The position numbers and the translations under genes were made by a program. A stretch of DNA of 10,222 nt, from positions 1-10,222 of the forward strand of contig JAUVQB010000024.1 in assembly GCA_030598385.1 (NCBI GenBank). The letters run 5' to 3'. Each line of letters begins with the position of its first letter. Position 1 is the stretch's first letter. The notes beneath the pieces were generated by a model, which made no database searches, was not told where the DNA came from, and worked only from the letters and a program-made list of their open reading frames with translations. This DNA is from Alphaproteobacteria bacterium. Its GTDB lineage: Bacteria > Pseudomonadota > Alphaproteobacteria > Kiloniellales > JAKSDN01. Positions 6,208 through 10,222 of the stretch are shown here, piece by piece.

Positions 6208-7386
6208 ATGAGCGATGCCCTGATGCCCACCTACGCGCGCGCCGAGCTGGCCTTCGAGCGCGGCCAGGGCCCCTATCTGTTCGACGTCGAGGGGCGGCGT
6301 TATCTCGACTTCGCGGCGGGCATCGCGGTGAATTCGCTCGGCCATGCCCATCCCCACCTGGTGGCCGCACTGAGCGGCCAGGCCGCGAAGCTGTGGCACT
6401 GCTCCAACCTCTACCGCATCCCGGAGGGCGAGCGCCTGGCCGAGCGCCTCTGCGCGGCGAGCTTCGCCGAGCGGGTGTTTTTCTGCAATTCGGGCGCCGA
6501 GGCGATGGAATGCAGCTTCAAGGCGGTCCGCCGGCACCACGACGCGCGGGGCGCGCCCGAGCGCTACCGCATCGTCACCCTGACCGGCGCGTTTCACGGG
6601 CGCACGCTCGCCACCCTCTCGGCGGCGGCCAATCCGAAGCATTTGGCGGGATTCACACCCGCCGTCGACGGATTCGACCAGGTTGCCTTCGACAACATGA
6701 ACGAGTTGCGCGCCGCGATCACGCCCGAGACCGCCGCCGTGCTGATCGAGCCGGTCCAGGGCGAGGGCGGAATCCGGGTGGCCTCGCCCGAGTATCTCAA
6801 GGCCCTGCGCCAGGTCTGCGACGAGTTCGGCCTGCTGCTGGTGTTCGACGAGGTCCAATGCGGCGTCGGCCGGACCGGGCGTTTCTTCGCCTACGAATCG
6901 GCCGGGGCCGCGCCCGACGTGATGGCCGTGGCCAAGGGCCTGGGCGGCGGCTTCCCGGTCGGCGCCTGCCTGACCACCTCTGCGGTCGGCGACTGCATGA
7001 CCGGTGGCAGCCATGGCAGCACCTTCGGCGGCAATCCGCTCGCCATGGCGGTCGCCAACGCCGTGCTCGACGTGGTGCTGGCGGACGGCTTCCTGCCGCG
7101 GGTCGCGGAGATCGCCGGTCTCCTGCGCGCGCGCCTGGAAGCCCTTGTGGCGCGTCATCCGGACGTTCTGACGGAGGTGCGCGGCGCCGGGCTGCTGCTC
7201 GGCCTGCGCTGCAAAGTGGCCAATAGGGACGTGCTGGACGCTGTTCGCGCCGAGGGCCTCCTGGCCGTCACCGCCGGCGACAATGTGCTGCGCCTGGCGC
7301 CGCCGTTGATTATCGACGACAGCCACGTGGAGGAAGCCGTCGACATCCTCGACCGCGTGTGCGGCGGATTGGCCGGGTCGAACTGA
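6208..7386 (+). CDS. argD: Acetylornithine aminotransferase
   Basis: A PLP enzyme of 392 residues that transaminates N-acetylglutamate semialdehyde with glutamate to give N2-acetylornithine, in arginine biosynthesis in the cytoplasm. It is a class III aminotransferase of full length. Landmarks in order are FDVEGRRYLDFAAGIAVNSLGH, FFCNSGAEAMECSFKAVR (PLP phosphate binding), GAFHGRTLATLS, IEPVQGEGGI, LLVFDEVQCGVGRTG with Asp214 contacting the pyridine nitrogen, AKGLGGGFPVGA with Lys243 as the Schiff-base lysine, and HGSTFGGNPLA. The ATG at 6208 has GAGGA 10 nt upstream. Some ArgD enzymes also serve as succinyldiaminopimelate aminotransferase in lysine synthesis. A related omega-aminotransferase is unlikely, since argF follows after a single base. 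Confidence 0.95.
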   Translation: MSDALMPTYARAELAFERGQGPYLFDVEGRRYLDFAAGIAVNSLGHAHPHLVAALSGQAAKLWHCSNLYRIPEGERLAERLCAASFAERVFFCNSGAEAMECSFKAVRRHHDARGAPERYRIVTLTGAFHGRTLATLSAAANPKHLAGFTPAVDGFDQVAFDNMNELRAAITPETAAVLIEPVQGEGGIRVASPEYLKALRQVCDEFGLLLVFDEVQCGVGRTGRFFAYESAGAAPDVMAVAKGLGGGFPVGACLTTSAVGDCMTGGSHGSTFGGNPLAMAVANAVLDVVLADGFLPRVAEIAGLLRARLEALVARHPDVLTEVRGAGLLLGLRCKVANRDVLDAVRAEGLLAVTAGDNVLRLAPPLIIDDSHVEEAVDILDRVCGGLAGSN

Positions 7387-7387
7387 C

Positions 7388-8302
7388 ATGGCCGGACCCA
7401 AGCATTTTCTCGATATCGACCGCTTCGAGGGCGATACCCTGAGAGACATTCTCGACGTGGGGCGGTCGTTCAAGGCGGGCACGCCGCCCGACGGCGAGCC
7501 TCAGCCGCTGGCGGGCAAGGCGCTGGCGCTCATCTTCGAGAAGCCCTCGACCCGGACCCGGGTCTCCTTCGAGGTCGGCATCCGCCAGCTCGGCGGCGAC
7601 GCGGTGGTGCTGGAGCCCAGCAGCACCCAGCTCGGGCGCGGCGAGACGGTGGCCGACACGGCGCGCGTGATGTCGCGCTACGTGGACGCCATCGTGATCC
7701 GCACGGTCAAGGAGGCGCATCTGCTGGAGCTCGCCGAACACGCCACCGTGCCGGTCATCAACGGCCTCACCGACCGCACCCATCCCTGCCAGCTGATGGG
7801 CGACGTGATGACCTTCGAAGAGCATCTGGGCGCGATCGCGGGGCGCACCATCGCCTGGTGCGGCGACGGCAACAACATGGCGAGCTCCTGGATTCAAGCG
7901 GCTGTACGCTTCGGCTTCGAGCTGCGCCTGGCTTGCCCCGAACCGCTCTCGCCGCCGCAGGACGTGCTCGACTGGGCCGCCCGTGAAGGGGGCCGGGTTC
8001 TGGTCACCTCGGATATGGCCGAAGCGTTGGACGGCGCCGATTGCGTGGTCACCGACGTCTGGGTCTCGATGCAGGACGACGACAAGCGGCCCGACCGCCA
8101 TAACCTGCTGCGATCCTACCAGATCGACGACGCGGCGATGGCGATGGCGAAACCGGAGGCCATCTTCATGCATTGCCTGCCGGCCCATCGCGGCGAGGAG
8201 GTGGCGGCTTCGGTGATCGACGGTCCCCAGTCGGTGGTCTGGGACGAGGCGGAGAACCGCCTGCACGCGCAGAAGGGCATCCTTCTCTGGTGCATGAAGT
8301 GA
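7388..8302 (+). CDS. argF: Ornithine carbamoyltransferase
   Basis: A protein of 304 residues, full length for the anabolic enzyme. It joins ornithine and carbamoyl phosphate to give citrulline. The carbamoyl-phosphate loop is KPSTRTRVSFE with Ser54-Thr-Arg-Thr57. His132-Pro-Cys-Gln135 is the second carbamoyl-phosphate motif. DVWVSM contributes to ornithine binding, and the catalytic Cys263 lies in MHCLPAHRGEEV. Aspartate carbamoyltransferase is excluded because it lacks the HCLP ornithine motif. The ATG follows the argD stop after one base and the gene overlaps hslO by 4 bp, so translation is probably coupled across the operon. Confidence 0.96.
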   Translation: MAGPKHFLDIDRFEGDTLRDILDVGRSFKAGTPPDGEPQPLAGKALALIFEKPSTRTRVSFEVGIRQLGGDAVVLEPSSTQLGRGETVADTARVMSRYVDAIVIRTVKEAHLLELAEHATVPVINGLTDRTHPCQLMGDVMTFEEHLGAIAGRTIAWCGDGNNMASSWIQAAVRFGFELRLACPEPLSPPQDVLDWAAREGGRVLVTSDMAEALDGADCVVTDVWVSMQDDDKRPDRHNLLRSYQIDDAAMAMAKPEAIFMHCLPAHRGEEVAASVIDGPQSVVWDEAENRLHAQKGILLWCMK

Positions 8303-9309
8303 GTTCAGCGAAGGCGACTACGGATCCGCGCGACGAGGCGCCGTTCGACAAAGGGCTGATCGCCGGCGATTTCGTGCGGCCGTTTCTGCTGGAAATCCCC
8401 GGCCTGCTGGGCCGCTTGGTACGGCTCGGGCCGGTGGTGGATACGGTGCTGACGCGCCACGATTATCCCGAGCCGGTAGCACGGCTGCTGGGGGAATTTC
8501 TGGCGCTGGCGGGCACCCTCTCGAGCCTGCTCAAATACCAGGGGACCTTCACGCTGCAGACCAAGGGCGACGGGCCGGTTCGGCTAATGGTGGCCGACGT
8601 TACCTCCGATGGTGAGCTTCGGGGCTATGCCGAGGTCGACCCGGCGGGCCTCGAGATGGCGCGCGCCGCCGAAGGCGGCCCAGAGGCGCCCGGGGGGGTT
8701 GCCGAGGTCGCGCGCTGGCTCGGCAGCGGCTACATGGCGTTCACCGTCGACCTGGCGCCCGATGGCGAACGCTACCAGGGCATCGTCGAGCTTACCGGCG
8801 ACAGTCTGGCCGATTGCGTCAATCACTACTTCCGCCAGTCGGAGCAGCTTAAAACCGGCTTCAAGCTGACCGCCGGCCGCGGCGCCGGGAAGTGGCGCGC
8901 CGGGGCGCTGTTCCTGCAGCAGATGCCGGAGTCCGGCGGCGCCTGGACGCCCGGCTTGCCGGGCGAGCCGGAGGAGATCGTGCTCGGGAGCAGCGAGGAA
9001 GACGATTGGCGCCGGGCGCTCGCCTTCATGGCGAGTTGCAGCGACGAAGAGCTGTTGAGTGAAACGTTGGCCGCCGACGACCTGCTTTACCGCCTGTTCC
9101 ACGAGGAGCGGGTGCGGGTCTACCGGGTGCGGCCGCTCAGCCTGGGCTGCCGCTGTTCGCGAGCGCGCCTGGAGACGGTCCTGCGGTCCCTGCCCCCCGA
9201 CGAGGTGCGCGAGATGACGGTGGACGGCGAGGTGGTGATGACCTGCCAATTCTGCAACGTCGATTTCCGGTTCAACGATGCGGCGCTGGACGACATCTAT
9301 GCGTCTTGA
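8299..9309 (+). CDS. hslO: Hsp33 redox-regulated chaperone
   Basis: A cytoplasmic holdase of 336 residues that switches on under oxidative stress. The zinc-binding redox switch near the C-terminus is complete: Cys284 and Cys286 (GCRCSR), 29 residues, then Cys316 and Cys319 (CQFC). In E. coli Hsp33 these cysteines release zinc and form disulfides to activate the chaperone. Core features include LLKYQGTFTLQTKGDGPVRLMVADV, LRGYAEVD and YQGIVELTGDSLADCVNHYFRQSEQL. It is longer than the E. coli protein (292 residues). The start is taken as GTG at 8299, overlapping the argF TGA as GTGA; another GTG at 8290 would add three residues. Neither has a good ribosome site, so translation probably depends on ribosomes finishing argF. 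Confidence 0.93.
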   Translation: MSSAKATTDPRDEAPFDKGLIAGDFVRPFLLEIPGLLGRLVRLGPVVDTVLTRHDYPEPVARLLGEFLALAGTLSSLLKYQGTFTLQTKGDGPVRLMVADVTSDGELRGYAEVDPAGLEMARAAEGGPEAPGGVAEVARWLGSGYMAFTVDLAPDGERYQGIVELTGDSLADCVNHYFRQSEQLKTGFKLTAGRGAGKWRAGALFLQQMPESGGAWTPGLPGEPEEIVLGSSEEDDWRRALAFMASCSDEELLSETLAADDLLYRLFHEERVRVYRVRPLSLGCRCSRARLETVLRSLPPDEVREMTVDGEVVMTCQFCNVDFRFNDAALDDIYAS

Positions 9310-9375
9310 TTTTGCCGTTATTTGCGGGCAGGTATCGGGCTCTTGGCAAATCGAATCCGGAGTCGCCGTTCCGCC

Positions 9376-9987
9376 GTGAGCTTATCCCGCTTGTCCGTTC
9401 CACCATGGATTGCGCCGGGGCTCGCCCTGGCCCTGGCGTTTGTGACGACGGCCTGCAATACGCCGCCGCCGCAGACCGATTTTCCGGAAATCACCTATAA
9501 GCACCGGCCGGCCATTCGCTTCGACGTGGGCGAGGTCGTGGTGGAGCGAGTTTATGTGCCGCCGCTCGACAAACCGAACGTCGACCACCTGATGCCCAAC
9601 CCGCCCGTGGTCCTCGCCATACGCTGGGCGCAGGACCGTTTGGTGGCCAACGGCCAAGCCGACCAGCTGGTGTACAGAATCATCGACGCTTCGGTTGTCG
9701 AGATCGAGCTGCAGGGCGAGTCCGGCCTGCAAGGGGTTTTCACCGTGTCCCAGTCGGAGCGCTACAACGCCCGCTTGGCGGTCGAGGTGGAGCTGGTCGA
9801 GGACGACGGCTTCAGCCGGTCCATCGTCAAGGCCGAGGCGGAACGCTCCATCACCATTCCCGAAGACGCGAGCGTCCACGATCGGGAGCAGATCTGGTTC
9901 AAGCTGAGCGAGATGGTGATGAACGACCTTGATGCCGAGCTGGAAAAATCCCTTTACCAACACATGGCCGCCCACATCGTCAATTGA
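9376..9987 (+). CDS. Probable lipoprotein of unknown function
   Basis: From the GTG at 9376 the protein has 203 residues. It starts with Arg5 and a hydrophobic stretch at 11-23, followed by Thr-Thr-Ala-Cys27, an acceptable though not ideal lipobox because Thr replaces Leu at -3. Cys27 would be lipidated, leaving a Pro-rich tether (NTPPPQTDFPE) and a periplasmic domain. That domain begins RFDVGEVVVERVYVPP and alternates charged and hydrophobic residues, then ends in a helical segment (HDREQIWFKLSEMVMNDLDAELEKSL). I do not recognise the family. The start is uncertain: TTG at 9322 or 9343 would lengthen the N-terminus, and no strong ribosome site marks any candidate. It lies 66 bp after hslO with no terminator or clear promoter between, so it may belong to that operon. 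Confidence 0.75.
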   Translation: MSLSRLSVPPWIAPGLALALAFVTTACNTPPPQTDFPEITYKHRPAIRFDVGEVVVERVYVPPLDKPNVDHLMPNPPVVLAIRWAQDRLVANGQADQLVYRIIDASVVEIELQGESGLQGVFTVSQSERYNARLAVEVELVEDDGFSRSIVKAEAERSITIPEDASVHDREQIWFKLSEMVMNDLDAELEKSLYQHMAAHIVN

Positions 9988-9996
9988 TTGCCGATC

Positions 9997-10009
9997 GCCC
10001 CGGAGGGGC
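9997..10009 (+). terminator. Short GC hairpin after the lipoprotein gene
   Basis: GCCCC (9997-10001), loop GGA and GGGGC (10005-10009) lie 10 bp after the stop codon. There is no T-tract, so it would be at best a weak or Rho-assisted end of the transcript. Confidence 0.3.
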
Positions 10010-10056
10010 AGCGCGACGTACTTGAGCCGGTCCCTGGTCCCGGGAGGGGGCTTATA

Positions 10057-10222
10057 CCAAGTCTTGATGATACTGACCCATAGGGATCGCCCCTGGGACG
10101 CGTCGGAGGGCGTCAGCAAGCCTTGGAGATGTCCCGCATCGCCCCCGGATCGACCCGCGGCTTGCTTCCTACCCGACACGGCCCTGGGGCGATCCCTATG
10201 GGTCATTATCATCAAGATTTGG
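10057..10222. repeat. Long imperfect inverted repeat, MITE-like element
   Basis: The arms at 10057-10093 and 10186-10222 are reverse complements over 37 bp with two mismatches (10061 against 10218, and 10073 against 10206). The shared outer sequence begins CCAA(G/A)TCTTGATGATA and ends GACCCATAGGGATCGCCCC. Inward, pairing continues with gaps and mismatches (GTCGG and AGCAAGCC on both sides) to about 10122 and 10159, leaving a centre of about 36 bp. The left end is preceded by TTATA, so a TA target duplication is possible. The right end coincides with the window edge, so the flank and full length cannot be seen. No transposase is encoded. Expressed as RNA it would form a long hairpin. A dispersed repeat or transposon end is equally possible. 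Confidence 0.8.

Noticed and set aside
5992..7482. Open frame of 496 codons on the minus strand
   Set aside because: Antisense to argD, whose catalytic motifs are all intact; no domain in the translation.
9382..10215. Open frame of 277 codons on the minus strand, reaching into the inverted repeat
   Set aside because: It begins inside the repeat and is antisense to the lipoprotein gene. It has no signal, domain or ribosome site, and does not look like a transposase.

Overview
The window is a gene-dense, GC-rich chromosomal segment. Protein similarities, the conserved order argD-argF-hslO, a YadH-type ABC-2 permease pair and a long-form RecX all point to an alphaproteobacterium, most likely of the Rhodospirillales type. 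That placement is inferred from gene content and base composition, not from a marker gene. No rRNA, tRNA, CRISPR array, phage gene or transposase gene was found.

Left part (1-2774). A secreted TPR protein, cut by the window edge, is read leftwards from a good sigma70-type promoter. A class I SAM-dependent methyltransferase is read rightwards and ends at a GGCGCC hairpin followed by T residues. A short COG1032-like radical SAM enzyme follows, with a CX4CX2C cluster motif and possibly a leaderless start. It converges on recX, which is on the minus strand.

Middle part (2773-5910). recX and the first of two ABC-2 permeases diverge from the same four bases: the two ATG codons share one CATG, so there is no intergenic DNA between them. 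The two permeases are diverged paralogues 12 bp apart, and no ATPase gene lies beside them. A TraB/GumN-family exported protein follows. Its last 7 bp overlap, tail to tail, a small exported protein of unknown function.

Right part (5911-10222). A near-consensus promoter (TTGACA, 17 bp, TCTATT) drives argD-argF-hslO, packed with a 1 bp gap and then a GTGA stop/start overlap. The operon combines two arginine-biosynthesis steps (acetylornithine transaminase, ornithine carbamoyltransferase) with the redox-activated chaperone Hsp33. A probable lipoprotein gene of unknown function follows and may be co-transcribed.

The last 166 bp are a long inverted repeat. Its outer 37 bp arms differ at only two positions and reach exactly to the window edge; weaker pairing continues inward to about 65 bp per arm. 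It looks like a MITE-type or other dispersed palindromic element. It is the most unusual non-coding structure here. I saw no clear sign of a new multi-gene system; the most open questions are the inverted repeat, the shared recX/permease start and the orphan permease pair.
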